64,000 bases of DNA from Spiractinospora alimapuensis (GTDB taxonomy: Bacteria > Actinomycetota > Actinomycetes > Streptosporangiales > Streptosporangiaceae), in the NCBI RefSeq assembly GCF_018437505.1, contig NZ_CP072467.1, positions 2,108,001-2,172,000 of the forward strand. The letters are read 5' to 3'. Position 1 is the stretch's first letter, and the number at the start of each line of letters is the position of its first letter. The notes beneath the pieces are model-generated. The model saw only the letters and a list, made by a program, of their open reading frames with translations, was not told the origin of the DNA and did not search any database. This document shows, piece by piece, positions 43,588 through 51,873 of the stretch. The position numbers and the translations under genes are program-made.

Positions 43588-44393
43588 ATGCCTACGTCCA
43601 GTCACCCCGCCCTGAACCACCGCGTCGACCGCCCGGGCATGTGGCCCAACGTCGCGTTGTTCCTCGTCGTCGCGTCCTGACCGCCGGGCTGCTGAACGGC
43701 GTCCAGGAGGCGGCCGGGATTCCCGGTGTCGTCATCCAGATCGTGCAGTTCTCCCCCGCTCTGGGCGTGGTCGCGGTCCTGCTGCTGCGGATCCGAAGTC
43801 CCACGCGGCGGGCGGCGGTGAACCTCTCGGTGGTTCCCTCCAGACGCGGGTGGACGAACCTCGTGGCGGCGCTCGTCATTCCGCTCGTGGTCCTCGCCGC
43901 CGCCCTGGCCTGCTACGCGGCTCTCGGCGGGACGGTCGTCGCCGCTGACCCGAGCGGCTTCGGGTACCCGATCGCGGTGATTCTCGTGGCGCAGTTCGTC
44001 GGGGCCTGCGGCGAGGAGTTCGGCTGGCGTTGCTACCTCCAGCCCGAGCTCGAGGGGCGGTTCGGCCTGCTGCCCGCCGCGGTGGCCGTCGGCCTCCTGT
44101 GGGGGGTGTGGCACGTTCACGTGTTGTTCCAGGAGCCCCTGGCGATCCTCGGGTTCATGACGATGACCGTGTCGATGTCCGTGCTGCTCGCCGTGATGTT
44201 GCGCCGCTCCGCCAAGGGAGGCCTCCTCGTGGCGGGACTGTTCCACGCGGTCGTCAACGTCGGTCTGCTGTTCTTCCTGCCCGACGCGATCGAGAACGGT
44301 GTCCAGATCATGTCCTTCGCCGCGCCCGCCTCGGTCCTCGCGATCGCCGCCGCGCTCCTGCATGGACGAGCCGGACGACGACCCCACGTGTGA
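43588..44393 (+). pseudogene. CPBP intramembrane metalloprotease, frameshifted near the 5' end
   Basis: A first frame starting at ATG 43588 encodes an N terminus ending RPGMWPNVALFLVVA, then meets TGA at 43678. The second frame, open from about 43641 to 44393, continues LTAGLLNGVQEAAGIPGVV and carries the full CPBP core: EEFGWRCYLQPEL (EExxxR glutamates), WGVWHVHVL, and GLFHAVVN. A one-base deletion around 43665-43680 explains the split. Alternatives are a sequencing error, or a shorter functional protein from the GTG at 43641, though that would begin with an unlikely arginine-rich start (MAQRRVVPRRR). Such proteins are membrane proteases of the Abi/CAAX group, often linked to bacteriocin immunity. 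Confidence 0.7.
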
Positions 44394-44456
44394 GGGGGCT
44401 CCGTGTTCATCCGCCACGGGCCGAAACCGGACGCGGTGGAGCCACGTCGGACCACT

Positions 44457-45254
44457 ATGACCCTCCCTCCAAGACTGCGGTGGAAGTGCGCGCAGTTGCT
44501 CCGGTTCGCCTGGTTGGAAGCACAAGCGTGCGCTTTCGCGGTCGCCCTGTTCGTGGGGCTGGCCCTGTCCTCCGTCCTCCCACTCCCCATCCCGCGCTAC
44601 GACGCCCTGCTCGTCTACGGCCTGGCCCTGACGTTCACGTTCTGGGCGCTGCGGATGGAGACCGGACGCGATCTGGTGACCATCGCCGGTTTCCATGTCG
44701 TGGGGTTGGTGTTCGAGCTGTTCAAGGTGCGGATGGGGTCATGGAGCTATCCGGAAGCCGCGTGGAGCACCATCGCCGGGGTCCCGTTGTACAGCGGCTT
44801 CATGTACGCCGCCGTGGGCAGCTACGTAGTGCGGGCCTGGCGGCTGCTCGACCTCACGCTGGTGGGGTATCGCCCGATGGTCACCGCGGCGCTCGCCTCG
44901 TTGATCTACGCCAACTTCTTCGCCCATCACTGGCTGCCGGACCTCAGGTTCGTGCTCGCTGTGGCCATGCTGGCGGTCACCTGGGGGACGTGGGTCCACT
45001 TCACCGTCGGTACGACGCGATATCGGATGCCGCTGTCGTTGGCGTTCGTGTTGATCGGATTCTTTTTGTGGGTCGCGGAGAACGCGTTCACCGTGCTCGG
45101 CGCGTTTCGCTACCCCCACCAGATCGACGCGTGGGCGATGGTGCATCCGGCGAAGTTCGGCGCCTGGGCGCTCCTGGTCACGGTCTCGTTCGTGCTGGTC
45201 GCGACGTGGAAACCGCGGGACGCCGCGCCCGCCGAGGTGGTCGCCCGTCAGTGA
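44457..45254 (+). CDS. DUF817-family membrane protein
   Basis: A 265-residue multipass membrane protein with about seven to eight hydrophobic segments. Motifs ELFKVRMGSWSYPEAAW, GVPLYSGFMYAAVGSYV, and FFAHHWLPDLRF are typical of DUF817, a family of unknown function with conserved histidines and aromatics in the membrane. The ATG at 44457 gives the usual family start (RWKCAQLLRFAWLEAQACAF); a GTG at 44403 would add 18 hydrophilic residues. It follows the CPBP gene by 63 bp on the same strand. Confidence 0.82.
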   Translation: MTLPPRLRWKCAQLLRFAWLEAQACAFAVALFVGLALSSVLPLPIPRYDALLVYGLALTFTFWALRMETGRDLVTIAGFHVVGLVFELFKVRMGSWSYPEAAWSTIAGVPLYSGFMYAAVGSYVVRAWRLLDLTLVGYRPMVTAALASLIYANFFAHHWLPDLRFVLAVAMLAVTWGTWVHFTVGTTRYRMPLSLAFVLIGFFLWVAENAFTVLGAFRYPHQIDAWAMVHPAKFGAWALLVTVSFVLVATWKPRDAAPAEVVARQ

Positions 45255-45341
45255 GAGGACGCGCGAAGGTTCGCTTCCCGAGTGTCATGGTGGGGTATGA
45301 CGCCCATGGTCCGGTTTCCCGGTGTGGGGCGCTGGAGCCGG

Positions 45342-45347
45342 TAGGGT
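45342..45347 (+). promoter_or_regulatory. Possible -10 box TAGGGT upstream of the methyltransferase gene
   Basis: TAGGGT would place a transcription start about 33 nt before the ATG at 45387. No clear -35 is visible. Confidence 0.35.
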
Positions 45348-45386
45348 GTGCGACGTTCGGCCGACGGGATGTGTGGGGCACAGGCG

Positions 45387-46379
45387 ATGAACGACACCGA
45401 GCATGAACCGCAGTGGCCGCCGCCGGGCGTCGACTTTTCCAAGCCGAGCATGGCCCGCGCCTACGACGCTCTGCTTGGCGGCAAGGACAACGTCGCGATC
45501 GACCGGGAGCTGGCCGACCGGGCCGCGACGCAGATCCCCGGGCTCCGGGAGGCGGCGCTGGAGCAGCGCCGCGTGTTGGTGCGGGGCGTGCGTTTCCTGG
45601 CGCGGGACGCGGGGATCGCGCAGTTCCTGGACCTGGGGAGCGGACTACCGGCCGCACAGAACACGCACCAGGTGGCCCAGGAGTACAACCCGCGGGCGCG
45701 TGTCGCCTATGTGGACAACGACCCGGTGGTGCTCGCCCACGGCCGGGCGCTACTCGCGGACAGCGGCAACACCACCGTATCCACCGCGGACGTCCGTGAC
45801 GCCCGGCAGGTGCTCCGACAGCCAGCGGTGCGCGGTCTTCTCGACTTCGGTCAGCCGACCGCGCTGATGCTGGTGGGGATGATGCACTACCTCTCCCCCG
45901 AGGTCGTCGACGACGTCATGTCCACCCTGCGCGACGCTCTCGCCCCCGGCAGCTACCTGTTCTTCACGTCGATGGTGGACACCGGGATCCCCGAGCAGCT
46001 CGAACTGGCGCGCGTCAACCGCGAGAACATGGGTGTGGGCTGGGCCCGCACTCCCGAGGAACTCACTCGGCTGATGGGCGACTTCGTGCTGGTCGAACCG
46101 GGAATGGTCCCACCCGTGCTCTGGCGCCCGGACACCCCGGTCGACGCCGAGACCCTTCCGACCGACAAATTGCTCACGGTCGCCGCCGTCGCACGCAAGC
46201 CCCGGTCGTCGCCGACGAGATCGACGGCACGTACGCAGCTCGCTGGGAAGGACGGTATCCAGGATGGACGAGAACCCCGGTCGGGACGGACGCCGATCAT
46301 TCGTCGGGCTCGCCGTGTTCGCTGTGTTGGTCGCCTGTGCCGCCGTGGTGGGCGGGAGCGCCAGTCAGCGCGCTGGTGA
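45387..46379 (+). CDS. SAM-dependent methyltransferase, DUF574 (PF04672) family
   Basis: A 330-residue protein. Residues 1 to about 275 match the actinomycete-specific S-adenosyl methyltransferase family: DFSKPSMARAYDALLGGKDNVAIDRE near the N terminus in parts, SAM-binding FLDLGSGLPAAQNTHQVAQ, acidic VAYVDNDPVVLAHG, and MLVGMMHYLSPE. The normal family end falls near VAAVARK. Here the frame continues for about 55 arginine-rich residues and overlaps the tspO gene by 116 nt in another frame, which suggests a lost stop codon or an indel. Substrate unknown. An in-frame ATG at 45369 is an alternative start. Confidence 0.85.
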   Translation: MNDTEHEPQWPPPGVDFSKPSMARAYDALLGGKDNVAIDRELADRAATQIPGLREAALEQRRVLVRGVRFLARDAGIAQFLDLGSGLPAAQNTHQVAQEYNPRARVAYVDNDPVVLAHGRALLADSGNTTVSTADVRDARQVLRQPAVRGLLDFGQPTALMLVGMMHYLSPEVVDDVMSTLRDALAPGSYLFFTSMVDTGIPEQLELARVNRENMGVGWARTPEELTRLMGDFVLVEPGMVPPVLWRPDTPVDAETLPTDKLLTVAAVARKPRSSPTRSTARTQLAGKDGIQDGREPRSGRTPIIRRARRVRCVGRLCRRGGRERQSARW

Positions 46380-46758
46380 GGTCTACGCGGGCTTGGAGCA
46401 ACCGGTGTGGGCGCCTCCGGCGTGGGTCTTCGGCCCCGTGTGGCTGTGCCTGTACGTACTCATCGCCGTCGCGGGCTGGCTGGTGTGGCGGGCGGCGGGA
46501 TGGCGGGGGGCCACGACCGCGTTGTCGCTCTTCCTCGTGCAACTGATCCTGAACGCGGGCTGGACCCCTCTCTTCTTCGCGGCCGAGTGGAGGGGTGTCG
46601 CCCTGGTCGACATCGTGCTGCTCCTGGCCGCGATCACCGTGCTGGTCCCGCTGTTCGCCCGGCACTCCCGGCTCGCGGCCTCTCTCCTGCTGCCCTACTG
46701 GGTGTGGGTGGCCTTCGCGACCGCGCTCAACCTGTCGATATGGCGCCTCAACATGTGA
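46264..46758 (+). CDS. tspO: TspO/MBR-family membrane protein
   Basis: A 164-residue five-helix membrane protein. TspO hallmarks are YAGLEQPVWAPPAWVFGPVW, LNAGWTPLFFAAEW, and the C-terminal LPYWVWVAFATALNLSIW. TspO proteins bind tetrapyrroles and modulate stress responses. The first 39 codons are read over the 3' end of the methyltransferase gene in a different frame; a start further in would remove the first membrane helix, so the overlap is probably real. Confidence 0.9.
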   Translation: MDENPGRDGRRSFVGLAVFAVLVACAAVVGGSASQRAGEVYAGLEQPVWAPPAWVFGPVWLCLYVLIAVAGWLVWRAAGWRGATTALSLFLVQLILNAGWTPLFFAAEWRGVALVDIVLLLAAITVLVPLFARHSRLAASLLLPYWVWVAFATALNLSIWRLNM

Positions 46759-46792
46759 CGGGGCTCCCCGATGACCTGTGGTCACGCGTGGT

Positions 46793-46824
46793 GTGATCGT
46801 TCACGGGCCGCGTCCGCGTATCAT
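46793..46824 (+). promoter_or_regulatory. Promoter and possible operator of the PTS operon
   Basis: GTGATCGTTCAC (46793-46804) is a short dyad at about the -35 position, and TATCAT (46819-46824) is a -10 candidate. The leader to the HPr gene would be about 95 nt. Confidence 0.35.
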
Positions 46825-46925
46825 CCGATCTTGTCCTGGTTTGCGCAGAACGGTCTGGTCGAGGGCGTCGCCCTCCCCTGCCCGAACGCTCAGCCGCACG
46901 CACTACACAGCCTCAGGAGGCCAAC

Positions 46926-47198
46926 GTGGCATCGAGGACCGCCACCATCGGCTCGAAAGCCGGACTGCACGCCCGCCCGGCCGCGGTGTTCGCCGAAGCG
47001 GCCGCCGCGCAGCCGGTGGAGGTCACCATCGCCAAGGCCGAATCACCGGAGGACTCGTTCGAGGCCGGCAGCATCCTGGGCCTCCTCGGGCTCGGCGCGC
47101 AGTACGGCCAGAAGGTCGTGCTCACCGCGGAAGGGGACGGCGCGGAAGCCGTTCTGGAGACGCTGGTCACGGTGCTCGAGACCGAGCAGGACACCTGA
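46926..47198 (+). CDS. HPr-family phosphocarrier protein
   Basis: A 90-residue HPr homologue. His15 in GLHARPA is the phosphorylation site for enzyme I, and Ser49 in FEAGSILGLLGLGA is at the regulatory serine region. A perfect AGGAGG site precedes the GTG at 46926. It is followed after 3 nt by the EIIA-EIIB gene and then EIIC, so this HPr is dedicated to, or at least co-expressed with, the ascorbate-type PTS. No enzyme I gene lies in the window. Confidence 0.9.
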   Translation: MASRTATIGSKAGLHARPAAVFAEAAAAQPVEVTIAKAESPEDSFEAGSILGLLGLGAQYGQKVVLTAEGDGAEAVLETLVTVLETEQDT

Positions 47199-47201
47199 GC
47201 G

Positions 47202-48035
47202 ATGTCGTCCTCACTACTCACCCTGATCGGTGACGAGTCGGTCGTGCTCGACGTGGAGGCCGCGGACTGGGAGTCGGCGGTGCGCCGCGCGGGCGCGCTG
47301 CTCGAGGCCGAGGGAGTCGCCACCGAGGCCTACACCCAGGCGATGGTCGACAACGTCACCGACAACGGCCCCTACATCGTCATCGCGCCGGGCTTCGCCT
47401 TCGCGCACGCCCGCCCGTCTGAGGCCGTTCTCCGAACCGGCATGTCCTGGATCCGGTTGGCCGAACCGGTGCCCTTCGGACACGAGAAGCACGATCCGGT
47501 GGACCTCGTGGTCGCCCTCGCCGCCACGGACACCAACGCCCATACCCAGGCGATGGCGGAGCTGGCGAAGGTGCTCGGCAAGAAGGACCGGCGAGCCGCG
47601 CTGGACGCCGCCCGGTCCCCCGAGGAGATCCGGGCGATCCTCTCCGGTCGGGCCCCCGACGGGGACTCCGCGAAGGCCGAGACCGGTGCCGAGGAGGCCC
47701 CCGCGGAACCGGACGCTCCGGCGGCCGCGTCCCCCGAGGCCGGCCGAGACCAACACCTCGTGCTGACCGTGTGCGGCAACGGATTGGGGACGTCACTGTT
47801 CCTGAAGAACACGCTGGAGCAGGTCCTGGACACCTGGGGCTGGTCGCCGTACGTCCAGGTGGAGGCGACGGACACCATCTCCGCCCGCGGACGCGCCAAC
47901 GAGGCCACGGCGATCCTGACCTCGGGCGAGATCGCCCGGACCCTTGGCGACGTCGGCGTCCCCGTCCGTGTCGTTGAGAACTTCACCAGTACCGACGAGC
48001 TCGACGCGGCGTTGCGCGACCTCTACGACGTCTGA
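47202..48035 (+). CDS. PTS EIIA-EIIB fusion, ascorbate type
   Basis: A 277-residue cytoplasmic fusion. Residues 1-150 are an EIIA domain of the mannitol/fructose/ascorbate type with phospho-histidine His69 (GFAFAHARPSEAV). An alanine/proline/glutamate-rich linker (about 150-183) joins an EIIB domain with phospho-cysteine Cys191 (LTVCGNGLGTSLFLKNTLEQV), as in UlaB. In E. coli these are separate UlaC and UlaB proteins. It carries phosphate from HPr to the sugar entering through the EIIC encoded 12 bp downstream. Confidence 0.9.
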   Translation: MSSSLLTLIGDESVVLDVEAADWESAVRRAGALLEAEGVATEAYTQAMVDNVTDNGPYIVIAPGFAFAHARPSEAVLRTGMSWIRLAEPVPFGHEKHDPVDLVVALAATDTNAHTQAMAELAKVLGKKDRRAALDAARSPEEIRAILSGRAPDGDSAKAETGAEEAPAEPDAPAAASPEAGRDQHLVLTVCGNGLGTSLFLKNTLEQVLDTWGWSPYVQVEATDTISARGRANEATAILTSGEIARTLGDVGVPVRVVENFTSTDELDAALRDLYDV

Positions 48036-48047
48036 AAGTGAGCGGAA

Positions 48048-49595
48048 ATGAGCTGGCTCGTCGCCATCGCCGAGTTCCTCGTCAATGAGATCCTCTCCGT
48101 CCCCGCCTTCCTGATCGGCCTGATCACGGCGGTCGGCCTCATCGCCCTGCGCAAGTCCAGTGGCCAGGTCATCGGCGGCGCGGTCAAGGCCACGTTGGGC
48201 TTCCTCCTCATCGGCGTCGGCGCGGGACTCGTCGTCGCCTCGCTGGACCCCTTGGGGGTGATGATCCAGGGTGCGACCGGGGCACACGGCGTGATTCCCA
48301 CCAACGAGGCCATCGTCGGCATCGCGCAGGAGGAGTACGGCGCGCAGGTCGCCTGGCTGATGATCCTCGGCTTCGCGGTCTCCTTGGTACTGGCCCGGTT
48401 GACCCCGCTCAACTACGTCTTCCTAACGGGGCACCACATCCTCTTCATGGCGACGTTGCTCACCATCGTGCTCGCCACGGCCGGCCACTCCGCGGCGGTC
48501 ACGGTCTCCGTGGGCGGTGTGCTGCTGGGCATCCTGATGGTCGCGCTGCCGGCGTTCTCCCAACCCTGGACCAAGCGGATCACCGGCGACGACAGCATCG
48601 CCATGGGCCACTTCGGCACGGCCGGGTACGTGGCGGCCGGCGCGGTCGGTCGTCTGGTCGGCGGGAGGTCCAGCCGCTCCACCGAGGACCTGAAGCTCCC
48701 GGAGTCCCTGCGCTTCCTGCGCGACTCCATGGTGGCCACCGCCCTGTCGATGGTGCTGATGTACGTGGCCGTCGCGCTGATCTACTTCGCCCGTGAGGGG
48801 GACGCGGCCTACGACGCGTTCGAGGGTGGAGCGGACAACCTGGGCAACTTCCTCATGCAGGCGCTCACCCAGGGGCTGCAGTTCGGTATCGCCGTGGCGG
48901 TGATCCTCTTCGGTGTGCGCACCATCCTCGGCGAGATCGTGCCCGCCTTCCAGGGCATCGCGGCGAAGATCGTGCCCGGGGCCAAGCCCGCGCTGGACGC
49001 TCCCATCGTCTTCCCCTACGCGCAGAACGCGGTGCTGATCGGGTTCATCTCCAGCTTCGTCGCTGGCCTGATCGGCCTCGCTGTTCTGTCCCAATGGCTG
49101 AACCCGGCGTTCGGTCTGGCGTTGATCCTGCCCGGGCTGGTGCCCCACTTCTTCACCGGCGGCGCCGCCGGCGTGTACGGCAACGCCACCGGCGGCCGAC
49201 GGGGCGCGATCGCCGGAGGGTTCGTCAACGGCCTGCTGATCACCTTCCTGCCCGCCGTGCTCCTGCTGGTGTTGGGCGACTTCGGCGCGGCGAACACCAC
49301 GTTCGGGGACACGGACTTCGGGTGGTTCGGAATCCTGATCGGCTACGGCGCGGGCCTGGGCACGGTGGGCGGCCTCGTCGTCGTGTGCCTGCTCGGACTA
49401 CTGATCCTGGTCGCGGCGATCCTGGTACAGCGCCGCGTCGTCGACCGCGGCTGGGATCCGTCCCCGCATCGGCCCGTTCCCGCGGGCTCGGGCGGGAGCG
49501 ACGACGCCTCCGGCTCGACCTCCGCCACGACGGCGACGTCGCACCCGAAGATCGCCCCGCCTCGCGGGGCACCCGCCCCGCCGCCCCGGGGCTGA
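48048..49595 (+). CDS. PTS EIIC, ascorbate type (UlaA/SgaT-like)
   Basis: A 515-residue membrane transporter with ten to eleven helices, closely resembling UlaA: FLVNEILSVPAFLIGLITAVGLIAL, KATLGFLLIGVGAGLV, TNEAIVGIAQEEYG, LTGHHILFMA, and GGAAGVYGNATGGRRGAIAGGFVNGLL in parts. It phosphorylates its substrate on entry. The C-terminal 45 residues are disordered (Pro/Ser/Ala-rich). No ulaD/E/F-like catabolic genes follow, so ascorbate as substrate is a family-level guess. Confidence 0.88.
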   Translation: MSWLVAIAEFLVNEILSVPAFLIGLITAVGLIALRKSSGQVIGGAVKATLGFLLIGVGAGLVVASLDPLGVMIQGATGAHGVIPTNEAIVGIAQEEYGAQVAWLMILGFAVSLVLARLTPLNYVFLTGHHILFMATLLTIVLATAGHSAAVTVSVGGVLLGILMVALPAFSQPWTKRITGDDSIAMGHFGTAGYVAAGAVGRLVGGRSSRSTEDLKLPESLRFLRDSMVATALSMVLMYVAVALIYFAREGDAAYDAFEGGADNLGNFLMQALTQGLQFGIAVAVILFGVRTILGEIVPAFQGIAAKIVPGAKPALDAPIVFPYAQNAVLIGFISSFVAGLIGLAVLSQWLNPAFGLALILPGLVPHFFTGGAAGVYGNATGGRRGAIAGGFVNGLLITFLPAVLLLVLGDFGAANTTFGDTDFGWFGILIGYGAGLGTVGGLVVVCLLGLLILVAAILVQRRVVDRGWDPSPHRPVPAGSGGSDDASGSTSATTATSHPKIAPPRGAPAPPPRG

Positions 49596-49611
49596 GGCCA
49601 CGCGGATCGTT

Positions 49612-49655
49612 GTGGGGAGGGCCCCGCCCGCCGTGTCGGTTGGGGCCCTCCACAT
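49612..49655 (+). terminator. Terminator of the PTS operon
   Basis: GAGGGCCCC (49617-49625) pairs with GGGGCCCTC (49642-49650) and the stem can be extended by GTGG/CCAC outside two unpaired Gs. It lies 17 bp past the EIIC stop codon. Confidence 0.6.
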
Positions 49656-49882
49656 GTCGGCGGCCGCCGCCTCTCCCGCCGGCCGCCGCGCGGTCCATGA
49701 TCCCCTCGGGTGGCGCGGGCGTTCCCCGGGGGCCCGCCACCCTTCGGACGGATCCGCCAGGGACGTCCCCCGTGGGAGCTACACGCGGGTGTCCACGCCA
49801 CGGGGATGTGGCCACACCGTCCGGCTCCGTAACGTTCTGCGCAGCCGCGGCACCTGGCCGTGCGGAGCGCGATGGAGTGGTC

Positions 49883-50722
49883 ATGCGGGTGGTCTGGCAG
49901 TTGGCGGCGGTCGTTGCCGTCGGTGTGCTTGGTGGGCAGGGCGTCCTCGCGGTACAGGACGATCCGTGGCTCACGCTGGGGGTGGGCGTCGCGGTCGCGG
50001 TGCTCGCGCTGGTCGCGTACCGGCTGGTGGTCCAGTGGACCGAGCGTCGCCCCGTCACCGAGGTGGCCCGTCGCGGGATCGGACCTGGGCTCGTCGGAGG
50101 AGCTCTCCTCGGGACGCTGCTGTTCGGTCTGGTCATCGTCAACATCGCGTTTCTCGGCGGCTACCAGGTCCACGGCCGTGGCACGTTGCTCGGCGTCGTG
50201 GGACTGTTCGGTTTCATGGCGGCGGCCGCGGTCACGGAGGAGGTACTGTTCCGCGGCGTCCTGCTGCGGCTCATCGAGGAACGCGTGGGGACCTGGATCG
50301 CCCTGCTCACCACCGCCGTGCTCTTCGGCGCGTGGCACCTGCCCAATCCGAACGCCAGCCTCTGGGGCGCGCTCGTGGTCACGCTCGGCGGTGGCACCAT
50401 GCTCGCCGCCGCCTACGTCGCCACTCGGAGCCTGTGGCTGCCGATCGGCCTGCACTTCGGCTGGAACTTCGCCGCCGCGGCCATTTTCAGCACCGAGGTC
50501 TCGGGCAACGACACCGCACAGGGACTGCTGGACGCCTCCACCTCCGGACCAACGCTGGTCAGCGGCGGTGAGTTCGGTCCCGAGGCGAGCGCGTACTCCA
50601 TCGTCTGTCCAATGATCGCGACCGTGGCGCTGTTGTGGTGGGCGCGGCGCCGTGGCCACTGGATGCCGCTCCGTGCCCCGCGGCACGCCCAGGCCCCCTC
50701 CACCGCTAAACTCCCCCGGTGA
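49883..50722 (+). CDS. CPBP-family intramembrane metalloprotease
   Basis: A 279-residue membrane protein with seven to eight helices. The CPBP/CAAX protease motifs are intact: TEEVLFRGVLLRLIEER (EExxxR), LFGAWHLPNPNA (first histidine) and GLHFGWNFAAAAIF (second histidine). It cleaves membrane substrates or acts in stress resistance; the substrate is unknown. The ATG at 49883 has GGAG upstream. Its stop overlaps the start of the histidine kinase gene (GTGA), linking it to a two-component system. Confidence 0.87.
   Translation: MRVVWQLAAVVAVGVLGGQGVLAVQDDPWLTLGVGVAVAVLALVAYRLVVQWTERRPVTEVARRGIGPGLVGGALLGTLLFGLVIVNIAFLGGYQVHGRGTLLGVVGLFGFMAAAAVTEEVLFRGVLLRLIEERVGTWIALLTTAVLFGAWHLPNPNASLWGALVVTLGGGTMLAAAYVATRSLWLPIGLHFGWNFAAAAIFSTEVSGNDTAQGLLDASTSGPTLVSGGEFGPEASAYSIVCPMIATVALLWWARRRGHWMPLRAPRHAQAPSTAKLPR
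50707..50712 (+). promoter_or_regulatory. -10 box TAAACT inside the protease gene, for a possible leaderless kinase message
   Basis: TAAACT lies 6 nt before the GTG at 50719. It would allow the two-component genes to be transcribed apart from the protease. Confidence 0.45.
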
Positions 50723-51873
50723 CCGTTCTACGCCGGTCTCGGGATCTTTGGCGCCGTCTCGACGTTACTGTCCGTGACCTCCCTCTCGGCCTGATTCTCA
50801 TCGTCGCGTCGTTCCTGCCCGCGCTCGAGGGGCAGGAGACGCAGGTCGGTGACCTTCCGGCCCGCCCCTTCGACGCGCTCGCGGCCGGGGTGCTGCTCCT
50901 GATGTGCCTGCCACTGGCCGGCCGGCGCAAATGGCCCGCGATCTCCCTCGCGCTGGTGTCGATCGGGTTCCTGCTCTCCATGCTCGGCAGCTACCACGTG
51001 GTGGCGGGTTCGGCGATCGGCGTGGCGCTGCTAAGCGCGGGCGCCCACCTGGGACAGCACCGACGCGCCGCGATCGCGCTCCTCACCGGAACGTACGTGG
51101 TGCTGGCTTTCACGCTCCACGCCATGGGGTCGACGGAGGGGCTGGACGGTTTCGTCATCTTCTACGTGATGCTGGCGGCGACGTGGATGATCGGGGCGTG
51201 GCTGCGGTCGACCCGCGCCACGGAGGCCGAACTGCGCCACCGGATCGCCGAGGACACCCGCACCGCCGAGCGCACCCGCATCGCGCGCGAACTCCACGAC
51301 GTGGTGACCCACCACGTGACGGCGATGGTGGTTCAGACCGAGGCCGCACGGTACCTCACCGAGGCCCCCGACCGCCTCGACCAGACCCTGTCCAACGTCA
51401 GTGACACCGGGCGACGCGCCATCACCGACCTCCGGCACCTGCTCGACCTTCTCAACCCGGAACACCGCAGAGACGACAAGGCGCCACCGGTGGGCCGGGT
51501 GCTCACGTTGGTGGAGCAGGCGCGCCGGGCCGGACAGCCGGTGGAGTTCGTGGAGGAGGGCACCCCTGCGGAGTCGACGGGCAGCGGGGACCTGGTGGCC
51601 TACCGGGTCGTCCAGGAGGCGCTGACGAACGCCCTCAAGTACGCCAACGGGAGCCCGACCTCGGTCACGGTGCACCACGGCGGGCGGGACATCAGGGTCG
51701 AGGTCGGAACGGACGGTTCCGCGGTGAAGCCCGGCCTTCCCGACGGTAGCGGACGGGGCCTCTCGGGCCTCCGGGAACGGGTTGACGTGTTGGGCGGCGA
51801 CTTCAGCGCCGACAGGAGATCGGACGGGGGATTCGTCGTGCGGGCACGGATACCAACCGGGAGTGCGTCGTGA
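50719..51873 (+). CDS. NarL-type sensor histidine kinase
   Basis: A 384-residue membrane kinase. Residues about 15-160 contain several hydrophobic segments with little extracytoplasmic sequence. A HisKA_3 dimerisation domain follows with phospho-acceptor His193 (IARELHDVVTHHVTAMVVQ), then a HATPase domain (YRVVQEALTNALKYA, GRGLSGLRERVDVLGGDF). The start overlaps the CPBP protease stop and the end overlaps the response regulator start by 4 nt. The stimulus is unknown; membrane-embedded sensing of envelope stress is typical of this class. Confidence 0.92.
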   Translation: MTVLRRSRDLWRRLDVTVRDLPLGLILIVASFLPALEGQETQVGDLPARPFDALAAGVLLLMCLPLAGRRKWPAISLALVSIGFLLSMLGSYHVVAGSAIGVALLSAGAHLGQHRRAAIALLTGTYVVLAFTLHAMGSTEGLDGFVIFYVMLAATWMIGAWLRSTRATEAELRHRIAEDTRTAERTRIARELHDVVTHHVTAMVVQTEAARYLTEAPDRLDQTLSNVSDTGRRAITDLRHLLDLLNPEHRRDDKAPPVGRVLTLVEQARRAGQPVEFVEEGTPAESTGSGDLVAYRVVQEALTNALKYANGSPTSVTVHHGGRDIRVEVGTDGSAVKPGLPDGSGRGLSGLRERVDVLGGDFSADRRSDGGFVVRARIPTGSAS

